Source: Actinomycetes bacterium (lineage in GTDB: Bacteria; Actinomycetota; Acidimicrobiia; Spongiisociales; UBA5794). Taken from it: a DNA stretch of 37,088 bases. This document shows, piece after piece, positions 1 to 7,137 of the stretch. The notes beneath the pieces were generated by a model. It was not told where the DNA came from. It ran no database searches and saw only the letters and a list, made by a program, of their open reading frames with translations. The stretch spans positions 1 through 37,088 of the forward strand of contig JAHEJX010000029.1 of assembly GCA_024638645.1 (NCBI GenBank), read 5' to 3'. Every line of letters starts with the position of its first letter. Position 1 is the stretch's first letter. The position numbers were made by a program, and so were the translations under genes.

Positions 1-231
1 TGGCTGCAATACGGCTGGCTGTTCGCCGCAACGATCGACCTTGTTCTCTCGCTCGTCATGATCCAGCGGCTGCTCGAGCCGGTGCCACTCCTCACCCGCA
101 TCGTCGTGCCTCTCGCCCTGGTCCGGATGCTCCGCAGCCCCCGAGCTCGCCTGCTGTTCAACGTGCCCCCGAGCCGTCGGCAGCGTCGGAAGGCCCGCAG
201 GAGGGCACGACTCGTTGAGGTAGCAGCGTGA
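1..231 (+). CDS. C-terminal end of a membrane protein (5' truncated by window)
   Basis: An open frame runs from base 1 to a TGA at 229-231, giving the last 76 residues of a protein whose start lies outside the window. The visible part has a hydrophobic stretch (WLFAATIDLVLSLVMI), a second weakly hydrophobic stretch, and a very basic tail (RRQRRKARRRAR), which by the positive-inside rule is probably cytoplasmic. The stop overlaps the GTG start of the next gene (GTGA), so the two are probably translationally coupled and may work together in the membrane. The family is not recognisable from this fragment. Confidence 0.6.
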   Translation, partial: WLQYGWLFAATIDLVLSLVMIQRLLEPVPLLTRIVVPLALVRMLRSPRARLLFNVPPSRRQRRKARRRARLVEVAA

Positions 232-1442
232 ATTGGATCCTCGCTCACGCCGACGAACCGACTCTCCGCTCCGCCGCCGACTACGTCGGCAGCCCTATGT
301 ACGAGGTGATCAGCGAGCACCAGTTCGCCTTCATCGTCACCTTGACGCTGCTGGCAGTGGTGTTCATCGTCCGCAAGCTGGCCAACAGAGGCAACGCATG
401 GGCGTCACGACTGGTCGGCCCTTACGACACCCTCAAGTCCGCCAACCGCTTCCTGTTCTGGATGTTGCTAGTCGCCGGGACGATCCACATTGCGCTGCTC
501 CCCGGCCATGAGCCATCGATCTGGAGCGTCGGCTACCTGCTCGTTGGATCGGCGGAGCTATACCTGGCGAAGCAGGTCTGGGCCGAAACGCTGCACAAAC
601 GCCACGCCAAGCTCGTCCTCTGGGCCTCGCTCATCGGCTACACAGTCACCGGATTGGCAGGCGTCGTCCCTGACCAGATCGGCCTTGGCACCAAGCTCGT
701 CGAGCTGGCGGCGCTCGGGGTCCTCATGCAGCCGGCCCCAGGCGGAAGACTTCGTCGCACAATGTCGACTGCAGGCATCGTCTCACTCGTCGTCATTGTC
801 GGCTTTGGAGCCTGGGTCGGAGCCTTCTCCGGCGAAGGCGGTCACCACCTCGGCGAGACGGCAGGCCCCGGCACGCTGATACCGCAGGGTGAGGACCGCG
901 AACCGACGGCGCACGAAATCGAGGAAGCTCAACTGCTCTACGAAGCCACCCGTGACGCGACCCGCAAATACGAAGACCCGGCCGTAGCGGCTGCAGACGG
1001 ATACGACGTAGGCAACATCTTTGGGCTCGACTACCACGCCCCCAACGCGGCCTACCAATCGGACGGTCGAATCCTCGATCCGTTGCGGCCGGAGAATCTC
1101 ATCTACGCAGTCGGGCCCGACGGCCCTGTGCTGGTGGGCGTGATGTACGAAGCCGAAGAGCTTGGCAAGCCCGGCCCCGCAGTGGGCGGCCCTCTCACCG
1201 TGTGGCACGGCCACGACCACATCTGCTTCTCCCTCACTCCCCCGGCACTCGCCGGCCTCACGAGTCCCTTCGGCGTATGCCCTGCGGGTTCCATCACGAT
1301 GCCGATCACCGGCGAGATGCTCCACGTGTTCGTCTTGCCGGAAGCGCCGGACAGGTTTGGCCACCTCGAAGAAGACTGGCTCACCGCATACCTCAACGGC
1401 GATCCGCTGCCAGAGGTCTACGAAGAAGCTTCGGACTCGTAA
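228..1442 (+). CDS. Membrane protein with large C-terminal soluble domain, function unknown
   Basis: 404 residues from a GTG start that overlaps the upstream stop by four bases. About five hydrophobic segments lie in the first 205 residues (near 35-50, 75-92, 98-115, 128-145 and 180-200). A soluble domain of about 200 residues follows, probably extracytoplasmic. It contains the conserved-looking stretches DYHAPNAAYQSDGRILDP and LVGVMYEAEE, a WHGHDH motif, and two cysteines (in HICFS and GVCPAG) that could form a disulfide. The HGHDH cluster could bind a metal, but that is inference. Similar domains occur in uncharacterised bacterial proteins as far as I recall. The last 25 bases overlap the convergent iron-sulfur protein gene. 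Confidence 0.75.
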   Translation: MNWILAHADEPTLRSAADYVGSPMYEVISEHQFAFIVTLTLLAVVFIVRKLANRGNAWASRLVGPYDTLKSANRFLFWMLLVAGTIHIALLPGHEPSIWSVGYLLVGSAELYLAKQVWAETLHKRHAKLVLWASLIGYTVTGLAGVVPDQIGLGTKLVELAALGVLMQPAPGGRLRRTMSTAGIVSLVVIVGFGAWVGAFSGEGGHHLGETAGPGTLIPQGEDREPTAHEIEEAQLLYEATRDATRKYEDPAVAAADGYDVGNIFGLDYHAPNAAYQSDGRILDPLRPENLIYAVGPDGPVLVGVMYEAEELGKPGPAVGGPLTVWHGHDHICFSLTPPALAGLTSPFGVCPAGSITMPITGEMLHVFVLPEAPDRFGHLEEDWLTAYLNGDPLPEVYEEASDS

Positions 1443-2137
1443 TAGGCCCGGATCGACTCGAGGCCTGATGCATAGTGATGGGCCATCTGCGCCGGCCCGT
1501 ATCTATGTTCCGTGGCCACCGGACAGGCATTGCGAGCCAAGCACTGGTACGCACAGCCAGAGGCGGGCTCAATTCGATGGGACGCGCACGAGCCGATGTC
1601 GAATCCGGTCAGAGCATCGACGGCTCCAACCGGGCATGAGCTGATGCAGGGTTTGTCGACGCAGCTATCACACGGGTGGGCAAACGCGTCCGGCGGGGCA
1701 ATAGGGATATCAGCGTCCACCAGAAACACGACTCGATGCGCCAGCCAGAGACCGAACTCGTTGTTGATCGTGAGCCCCAGCGGTGAGGTCCTACCCCAGC
1801 CGACGTGTTCGGCAAGGCGGCTCAGCGGCAGCAGGGCTGCGCCCGGATAAACCATTTCCCAGGCTGCACCGTCCAGGTAACCGGTGACGAACTCGCCGGC
1901 CAATCGTTCGCTCGCCTGGTCGAACGGGTCGCGGCCGTAGCGATCCTCGGCAACGATGTAGTCCCAGAGCCGGCTGCCTCCCTGGCCCAACATCACGAAA
2001 GACTCGTAGTCGGCGGCATTGATGCCAACGTCGCGCATCGGCCCGATCGCCCATTGCGGCAGCTGCCCCACAGGAATGGACGCTTGTAATAAAAGGCCCG
2101 CCTGTCGCAACACATCGAGCCCCTGCTCAACCCTCAC
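1418..2137 (-). CDS. QueG-like 4Fe-4S cluster protein (short form)
   Basis: 239 residues with a GTG start. Two cysteine groups stand out near the C-terminus: CDSCVDKPCISSCP and then CAYQCLARNACP. Together they resemble the paired 4Fe-4S binding region of epoxyqueuosine reductase (QueG/COG1600). The stretch between, with SCPVGAVDALTGFD, matches the ferredoxin-like part of that family. It is much shorter than QueG (about 350-380 residues) and the first group is spaced CX2CX4CX3CP rather than the usual CX2CX2CX3CP. It is therefore probably a related redox protein rather than a queuosine enzyme. A TAGTTT box (2145-2150) ends seven bases before the GTG and no Shine-Dalgarno is seen, so the mRNA is probably leaderless. 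The 3' end overlaps the gene at 228-1442. Confidence 0.7.
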   Translation of the reverse strand: MRVEQGLDVLRQAGLLLQASIPVGQLPQWAIGPMRDVGINAADYESFVMLGQGGSRLWDYIVAEDRYGRDPFDQASERLAGEFVTGYLDGAAWEMVYPGAALLPLSRLAEHVGWGRTSPLGLTINNEFGLWLAHRVVFLVDADIPIAPPDAFAHPCDSCVDKPCISSCPVGAVDALTGFDIGSCASHRIEPASGCAYQCLARNACPVATEHRYGPAQMAHHYASGLESIRAYYESEASS

Positions 2138-2144
2138 CCCTAGG

Positions 2145-2150
2145 AAACTA
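2145..2150 (-). promoter_or_regulatory. -10 box for a leaderless transcript (QueG-like gene)
   Basis: On the minus strand TAGTTT is followed by 7 bases and then the GTG start at 2137. It fits the TANNNT pattern repeated throughout the window. Confidence 0.5.
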
Positions 2151-2259
2151 GCCAGGTAACTACTTGACTAACCATTTCCTGCCTGTCGTTCAAGAAAGAA
2201 CTACCAGGTGCCGATCAACCAGGAACGGAGAGAAGCCACCACCCGCTAGGGGAGGTCCA

Positions 2260-2709
2260 GTGACTAACAACAGAACAGTCCCGCCCTCCATCCTGATTGT
2301 TGAGGACTCCCCGCTGCACGCCCGCATCATGATGACGATGCTGAGCGATATCGGAATCCCCGACTACAAGGTGGGTTCGGCCCCGCAACTGGCGGCGGCG
2401 CTCAGCATGATCGAGAAGTGGCAGCCGGACTGCATACTCCTCGACCTGACGCTCCCCGACGCAGACGGTATTCAGGCAGTGGAAGCAGTGGTCGCCGCCG
2501 CACCTGACGTCCCCATCATCGTCGTCAGCGCTCACGACGACCCCACGATTGCTCTCGCTGCGGTCGCAGCCGGCGCCAAAGAATTCATGTCGAAGTGGCC
2601 TGCGGACGCAGACGAGTTCGGGTCGCTCGTGCGGCTCGCCCTCGCCCGCCGCATTGCGGCAAACGTCAGGGCCGGCCAACTTGCGCAAGTGACATCAGCC
2701 AGAGGCTGA
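2260..2709 (+). CDS. Stand-alone response-regulator receiver protein
   Basis: 149 residues from GTG 2260, chosen because AGGGGAGG (2248-2255) sits four bases upstream; the frame extends to an ATG at 2164, but the added residues look non-coding. It is a single CheY-like receiver domain with acidic pair E15-D16, predicted phospho-acceptor D62 (LLDLTLPDADG), the switch residue S90 (IIVVSAHDD) and conserved lysine K112. There is no output domain; the last 25 residues are an Ala/Arg-rich helix. It probably acts through protein-protein contacts after phosphorylation by a histidine kinase, which is not present nearby. The neighbours do not indicate a pathway. Confidence 0.85.
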   Translation: MTNNRTVPPSILIVEDSPLHARIMMTMLSDIGIPDYKVGSAPQLAAALSMIEKWQPDCILLDLTLPDADGIQAVEAVVAAAPDVPIIVVSAHDDPTIALAAVAAGAKEFMSKWPADADEFGSLVRLALARRIAANVRAGQLAQVTSARG

Positions 2710-2725
2710 CCAACCGAGTTTCTCC

Positions 2726-2731
2726 TACACT
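2726..2731 (+). promoter_or_regulatory. -10 box for a leaderless transcript (thioesterase)
   Basis: TACACT followed by 8 bases and the ATG at 2740. No Shine-Dalgarno and no clear -35 are visible. Confidence 0.5.
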
Positions 2732-2739
2732 CACCGGCC

Positions 2740-3171
2740 ATGTCGTCATGGCCGGTGAGCTACTTGCGGAAGATCCGATATTCGGACGTCGATTCGCAAG
2801 GCATCGTCTTCAACGGCAACTATCTGACGTACTACGACGACGCAATCACTGACCTATTCCTAGCCGCCGGTATCACGGCTGCCGACATGCATGGCGACGG
2901 GTACGACGTCGTGACTGCTCACGCCGCGGTCGACTTCGAGGCAACGGCTTCGCTCTTCGAGGACATGGAGATCGGCGTACGCATCGGCAAGTTCGGCAAC
3001 ACGTCGCTCACTTTCGAGCTCGAGAGCCACATCGGCGATCGCGTGACGACGACCGCCAGCATCATCTACGTCACCGTTGATGCTGCAACCTTTCGACCTA
3101 TCACGGTTCCACAGAGCTTCAAGAACGCCATGCAGGCCATCCACGCCGACCCCATCCCAGGAAGTGATTGA
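2740..3171 (+). CDS. Acyl-CoA thioesterase, YbgC/4-hydroxybenzoyl-CoA thioesterase type
   Basis: 143 residues forming one hotdog-fold domain. The N-terminal signature RYSDVDSQGIVFNGNYLTYY matches the 4HBT/YbgC pattern D-x-D-xxG-x-V/hxxxY, with D18 the likely catalytic aspartate. The family hydrolyses acyl-CoA thioesters in the cytosol; the substrate cannot be read from sequence. The length is normal. The ATG at 2740 lies 8 bases after a TACACT box with no ribosome-binding site, so it is probably read from a leaderless mRNA. It starts 30 bases after the receiver gene and ends 73 bases before the ABC transporter, which has its own promoter box. Confidence 0.85.
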   Translation: MSSWPVSYLRKIRYSDVDSQGIVFNGNYLTYYDDAITDLFLAAGITAADMHGDGYDVVTAHAAVDFEATASLFEDMEIGVRIGKFGNTSLTFELESHIGDRVTTTASIIYVTVDAATFRPITVPQSFKNAMQAIHADPIPGSD

Positions 3172-3231
3172 CCGGTAGCTGGAGTCTTGCGACCGCAAAC
3201 TCCCAACGTCTCGCAGGGCGAGCCGCGCCGT

Positions 3232-3237
3232 TAACGT
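3232..3237 (+). promoter_or_regulatory. -10 box for a leaderless transcript (ABC exporter pair)
   Basis: TAACGT followed by 7 bases and the ATG at 3245; no Shine-Dalgarno. Confidence 0.5.
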
Positions 3238-3244
3238 CCTATCA

Positions 3245-5083
3245 ATGACCGACGCCATCATCAAACAGTCGCTCCAGTCGGAGCGAAAGGTGATTGGCAG
3301 GGGGCTCCAGCTGATCCGTCGCCAACTGTCGCGGGCCCCCCGCCAGTTTGCCATTGGACTCATAGGAACCTTGATCTACGCGGTGGCGACGATCGGTTCG
3401 GCCTACGCGATCGGGTACGCCACGGACGAGGTGCTGCTCCCGGCCGTCGACAAGGGCGAAGTCACCACGGCCAGCCTGACGCTTGCTGCGCTCCTGATCA
3501 TCGGCGTCAGCACGCTGCGGGGATTTGGCATATCGTTGCGGAGGTTCGGCGCATACATGGCGCAGTACAAGTTGCAGCAGCGCGACCGTACGGATGTCAC
3601 TGACCGCTACCTCGAACTGCCCATCGAGTGGCACCGTCGCTACCCGACCGGCCAGCTCCTCTCGAACGTCAACGCCGACGTCGAGGCAGCTTCGTTTATC
3701 GCAGCCCCGCTGCCGATGGCATTCGGAGTGATCGTGATGTTGGCCATCACGGTCGGGCTTCTCATCTTCACCGACCCGTATCTAGCCGTTGTCGGGTTTG
3801 CAGTGACACCGGCGATTGCCATCACGAACATCTTCTACCAACGCCGAATGCGGATCGCCGCAGCAAGTGCGCAGCGGCTGCGTGCCGAGGTCACCGAGAT
3901 CGCTCACGAGTCGTTCGATGCCGCCCTGGTCGTCAAGGCCATGGGCAGGGAGGACGCCGAAGTCGGCCGATTCGGATCCCGGTCTGACGACCTGCGCGAC
4001 CGGATGGTCGATGTAGGTCGGCTGCGGGCCGCATTCGACCCCATCATGGAAGCGCTCCCCACGATCGGAGTGCTCTCGGTCGTTCTGGTCGGCGCCTGGC
4101 GCGTCGACCAAGGGTTGATGACTGAGGGAACCCTCGTCACGTTCGCTTACCTGTTCCGCCTCATCGCCCTGCCCATGCGGGTGTTTGCGTGGCTTCTCGG
4201 TCAGCTCCCGGCGGCCATCGTCGGCTGGGACCGCATCGAGGCTGTGCTCGACGAGGGCGGAACAGTCGAATACGGGTCGACCGCTCTGGTGAACAACGGC
4301 GGTGCAACGGCCGAGGCCACCACTGTTGGCTACCTGTACCCCGAGACCGAGACGGCCGATCTCGCCGATGGCGCCACGGGCCCTATCGCCACCGACGGTG
4401 AGCGGCGGGGTATCGAGTCGGTGACGCTGGATGTTCCGCCGGGGCGCACGGTCGCTCTCGTGGGCCCCACCGGCTCAGGAAAGACGACGGTAGCCCACCT
4501 GTTGATCCGCCTGTTCGACCCCGATGCGGGAGTGATCCGCCTCGACGGCAAGGGCCTGATCGATTTGGAACGCAACGAGCTCGCCGGCGCCGCCGCCCTC
4601 GTCTTTCAGGAGGCGTTTCTCTTCGATGACACGATCGCAGCCAACATCACACTCGAAGCCCCCTACTCACAGGAACAGGTTCGCGAGGCGGCCGAGCTGG
4701 CACAGGCTCACGAGTTCATTGCGGCGCTGCCCGACGGATATGAAACCTTCGTAGGCGAACGCGGAGCCAGTTTGTCCGGCGGGCAGCGGCAGAGGATTGC
4801 CTTGGCACGAGCGTTGATCCGCAAACCACGACTGCTTGTGCTTGATGACGCAACCTCCGCCGTCGACCCGGCCGTCGAAGGTGCCATCCTCGAAGGCCTC
4901 TCCGAGCTGAAGACGACGGTGGTGATCGTGGCTTACAGGCGGTCTTCGATAGTCCTCGCCGACGAGGTGATCTTCATCGAAGACGGTCGCATCACCGGTC
5001 GCGGATCACACCGATACCTCTACACCAAGCTCCCGGCATACGCCGCGCTCATCGACGCTTACGAGTCTGAGGCTGCCCCATGA
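3245..5083 (+). CDS. ABC exporter half-transporter, subunit A (degenerate ATPase residues)
   Basis: 612 residues: an N-terminal six-helix ABC-exporter membrane domain (about 30-320) and a C-terminal nucleotide-binding domain. Visible motifs are Walker A GPTGSGKTT (407-415), a canonical signature LSGGQ (510-514) and Walker B LVLDDATSA. In Walker B the catalytic glutamate is replaced by D535, and the switch histidine is replaced by Y564 (IVAYRRSS instead of IAHRLS). The stop overlaps the start of the partner gene (ATGA), so the two are coupled. Together they match heterodimeric exporters such as TM287/288 or BmrCD, with one catalytic and one degenerate site. The substrate may be a drug, lipid or peptide and cannot be assigned. 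The region between the membrane domain and NBD (about 340-395) has an acidic, low-complexity insertion. Confidence 0.9.
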   Translation: MTDAIIKQSLQSERKVIGRGLQLIRRQLSRAPRQFAIGLIGTLIYAVATIGSAYAIGYATDEVLLPAVDKGEVTTASLTLAALLIIGVSTLRGFGISLRRFGAYMAQYKLQQRDRTDVTDRYLELPIEWHRRYPTGQLLSNVNADVEAASFIAAPLPMAFGVIVMLAITVGLLIFTDPYLAVVGFAVTPAIAITNIFYQRRMRIAAASAQRLRAEVTEIAHESFDAALVVKAMGREDAEVGRFGSRSDDLRDRMVDVGRLRAAFDPIMEALPTIGVLSVVLVGAWRVDQGLMTEGTLVTFAYLFRLIALPMRVFAWLLGQLPAAIVGWDRIEAVLDEGGTVEYGSTALVNNGGATAEATTVGYLYPETETADLADGATGPIATDGERRGIESVTLDVPPGRTVALVGPTGSGKTTVAHLLIRLFDPDAGVIRLDGKGLIDLERNELAGAAALVFQEAFLFDDTIAANITLEAPYSQEQVREAAELAQAHEFIAALPDGYETFVGERGASLSGGQRQRIALARALIRKPRLLVLDDATSAVDPAVEGAILEGLSELKTTVVIVAYRRSSIVLADEVIFIEDGRITGRGSHRYLYTKLPAYAALIDAYESEAAP

Positions 5084-6906
5084 CATCCACGATGACCCGC
5101 ACGACGATCGAAGAAGAGGTAGCGCACCGGTCCGGCGCGATGAGGACCATCCGCCGTGGATTGTCACTGTCCCCTGAGTTGCGTCGCGGCCTGCCGGGGA
5201 CGATCGGACTCGCCCTCCTGGCTACCGCAGGCAAAGTAATCATCCCGATTGTCATTCAGCAGGTGTTGGACAACGGCGTCAGAGACACGGGCGTTGACAT
5301 GACTTTTGTCATCCAGATGACGCTGATCGCGCTTGGCGCGGTCGCCGTGACTGCGGCCGCCACCGGCTGGATGCACCTGCGGCTGGCGAAGGTGTCGGAG
5401 ACTGCGCTTTCCGGATTGCGGGTGCGAGCGTTCCGCCACATCCACGACCTGTCAATGCTCCATCAGGCTTCCGAGCAACGCGGCGCACTGGTGGCAAGGG
5501 TCACCTCAGACGTCGACCAGATCAGCCGCTTCATGCAATGGGCAGGGTTGATGATCATCGTCAACTTCGGGCAGGCCATCATGGCGATCGTGGTCATGGC
5601 CGTCTATTCGATACCCCTTGCCCTCACAGTCGTCGCCTCCATTCCGCTGATAACGCTCACCGTGCGCTGGTTCCAAACTCGCCTCGAGAAGGCATACCTG
5701 ATCGTTCGCGAGAAGATCGGGCGCATGTTGGCGACACTGGCAGAAGTGGTGGTGGGAGCGCCGGTCATCAGGGCATACGGAATCGAAGAGAGTGTGCGCG
5801 AAAAGCTCGGCAACGCCATCGAGGATCATCGCTCTTCTGCCGTGCGCGCCGGAGGTTTCTCGGCCAGTTTCTCCGGCGTCGGTGAGCTGCTTTCGTCGAT
5901 CGTTATCGCAGCGGTCTTCGTTGTGGGCACCATCCTCGCAGTCAACGGCAGCGAAACGATCGGGACCGTGGTGGCATTCCTGTTCCTGGTGCAGCTGTTC
6001 ATCCAGCCGATCCAGACCTTTGGCGAGGCTGTCAACGAGGCCCAGACCGCAGTCGCAGGATGGCGCAGAGTGCTCGACGTGCTCGACATAGCGCCGGACG
6101 TTGCCGACCCAGGTCCGAATGGCATTGATCTGCCGCATGCTCCGCTCGGCGTCGAGTTCACCGGCGTGTCGTTCCGCTACCCGAAGACTGGAGAAACCGC
6201 CCAACAAGCCTCTGGCACTGTGGCACTGCGCAGCCTCGATGTGACAATTGAGCCCGAGACCAGAGTCGCCGTGGTGGGAGAAACAGGCTCTGGCAAGACG
6301 ACGTTCGCCAAGCTGCTCACCCGTCTCATGGATCCGAGTGAAGGCAGCGTCAAGGTCGGCGGCGTCGAGATCTCGAATGTGCGCTTCCGCTCACTGCGGG
6401 ACAGGGTTGTGATGGTGCCCCAGGAGGGCACGCTGTTCCGCGGAACCATTGCGGACAACGTCCTGATGGGTCGTCCGGAGGCAACTCGGCAGGAGCTGCG
6501 TGACACTTTTCACAGACTCGGTCTCGACGATTGGCTGAACGAGCTGACCGCAGGTATCGATACCCAGGTCGGCGAGCGCGGTTCCGCTCTCTCCGTCGGA
6601 GAACGCCAGTTGGTGACCCTGGTGCGAGCTGCGATTTCCGATCCGGAGCTCCTCGTGCTCGATGAGGCAACATCCGCAGTGGATCCGGCCACTGAAGTGC
6701 GCATCTCTCGGGCACTCAACCAGCTCACGGCGGGCCGCACCGTTGTCACTATCGCCCACCGGCTGTCGACCGCAGAAGCTGCGGACCGGGTCTTGGTATT
6801 CGATCAGGCAGAGCTGGTCCAAGACGGTTCCCATGCCCAGCTGGTCGAACAGGGCGGCACCTACGGCCGGCTCTATGCCAGCTGGCAACGCGGGACCAGT
6901 ACCTAG
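5080..6906 (+). CDS. ABC exporter half-transporter, subunit B (catalytic Walker B, deviant signature)
   Basis: 608 residues with the same architecture as its upstream partner: six membrane helices (about 35-320) then an ATPase domain. Walker A is GETGSGKTT (400-408), Walker B is LVLDEATSA with catalytic E529, and the switch histidine H560 lies in IAHRLST. The signature is LSVGE (504-508) instead of LSGGQ. The faults are complementary: this subunit's intact Walker B pairs with the partner's intact LSGGQ, and its altered signature faces the partner's degenerate Walker B. That is the arrangement expected of an asymmetric heterodimeric exporter. The start ATG at 5080 overlaps the upstream stop. 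Confidence 0.9.
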   Translation: MTSTMTRTTIEEEVAHRSGAMRTIRRGLSLSPELRRGLPGTIGLALLATAGKVIIPIVIQQVLDNGVRDTGVDMTFVIQMTLIALGAVAVTAAATGWMHLRLAKVSETALSGLRVRAFRHIHDLSMLHQASEQRGALVARVTSDVDQISRFMQWAGLMIIVNFGQAIMAIVVMAVYSIPLALTVVASIPLITLTVRWFQTRLEKAYLIVREKIGRMLATLAEVVVGAPVIRAYGIEESVREKLGNAIEDHRSSAVRAGGFSASFSGVGELLSSIVIAAVFVVGTILAVNGSETIGTVVAFLFLVQLFIQPIQTFGEAVNEAQTAVAGWRRVLDVLDIAPDVADPGPNGIDLPHAPLGVEFTGVSFRYPKTGETAQQASGTVALRSLDVTIEPETRVAVVGETGSGKTTFAKLLTRLMDPSEGSVKVGGVEISNVRFRSLRDRVVMVPQEGTLFRGTIADNVLMGRPEATRQELRDTFHRLGLDDWLNELTAGIDTQVGERGSALSVGERQLVTLVRAAISDPELLVLDEATSAVDPATEVRISRALNQLTAGRTVVTIAHRLSTAEAADRVLVFDQAELVQDGSHAQLVEQGGTYGRLYASWQRGTST

Positions 6907-6946
6907 CCCACAGCTCAGCAGCCAATACCCAGAACTGAGTGCGCGG

Positions 6947-6958
6947 ACGTGGCCACGT
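6947..6958. promoter_or_regulatory. 12-bp perfect palindrome upstream of the riboswitch promoter
   Basis: ACGTGGCCACGT reads identically on both strands and lies 15 bases upstream of a candidate -10 box (6973-6978). It could be an operator. It could also be chance, since 12-bp palindromes are not rare in GC-rich DNA. Confidence 0.25.
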
Positions 6959-6972
6959 TCGTATTTGTTGGC

Positions 6973-6978
6973 TATGGT
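6973..6978 (+). promoter_or_regulatory. Candidate -10 box for the riboswitch/methyltransferase transcript
   Basis: TATGGT fits the TANNNT pattern. Transcription would start near 6985, a few bases before the first stem of the riboswitch at 6991. No good -35 is visible. Confidence 0.35.
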
Positions 6979-6990
6979 CTACACAGCAAC

Positions 6991-7050
6991 AGCGCCAGAT
7001 TTGACTTGTCAGCTTGCGGGCGCTCAATAAGTACAGCTAAAGCGACGTCG
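6991..7050 (+). promoter_or_regulatory. SAM-II-like riboswitch aptamer
   Basis: The first stem P1 is AGCGCC (6991-6996) with GGCGCT (7019-7024). The loop holds GATTTG (6998-7003) and GCTTGC (7012-7017). The joining strand AATAAGT (7026-7032) is followed by GCTAAAG (7036-7042). These blocks and their order match the SAM-II (SAM-alpha) class as I remember it, including the hallmark GCUAAA. A pseudoknot P2 can form between GTCAGCTT in the loop (7008-7015) and AAGCGAC (7040-7046), with one bulged A. It lies directly upstream of a homocysteine methyltransferase gene, a fitting target for S-adenosylmethionine control. The class is best known from alphaproteobacteria and Bacteroidetes. The related SAM-V class is an alternative. 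Confidence 0.7.
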
Positions 7051-7053
7051 AGG

Positions 7054-7080
7054 ACCGCCTCTCGTCGTGAGGCGGTTCTT
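7054..7080 (+). terminator. Intrinsic-terminator-like hairpin in the riboswitch leader
   Basis: ACCGCCTC (7054-7061) pairs perfectly with GAGGCGGT (7069-7076) across a 7-base loop, followed by TCTTCCGTCT, a weak U-rich tail. A competing antiterminator can form: CGACG (7043-7047) plus GAGG (7050-7053) with CCTC (7058-7061) plus CGTCG (7063-7067). It uses the 3' strand of the riboswitch pseudoknot and the 5' arm of the terminator. SAM binding would therefore favour termination. Confidence 0.6.
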
Positions 7081-7137
7081 CCGTCTCACCGGCCCGCAAG
7101 CTCCACTTCATCGGTGCCCGCAATTAAGGAGACCTCC

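Noticed and set aside
2164-2259. ATG at 2164 as start of the receiver protein, and TTGACT at 2164-2169 as its -35
   Set aside because: The added residues look non-coding and the receiver begins properly after GTG 2260 with a strong ribosome site. At 17 bases' spacing the -10 would be CGTTCA, which is poor, so no promoter was called.
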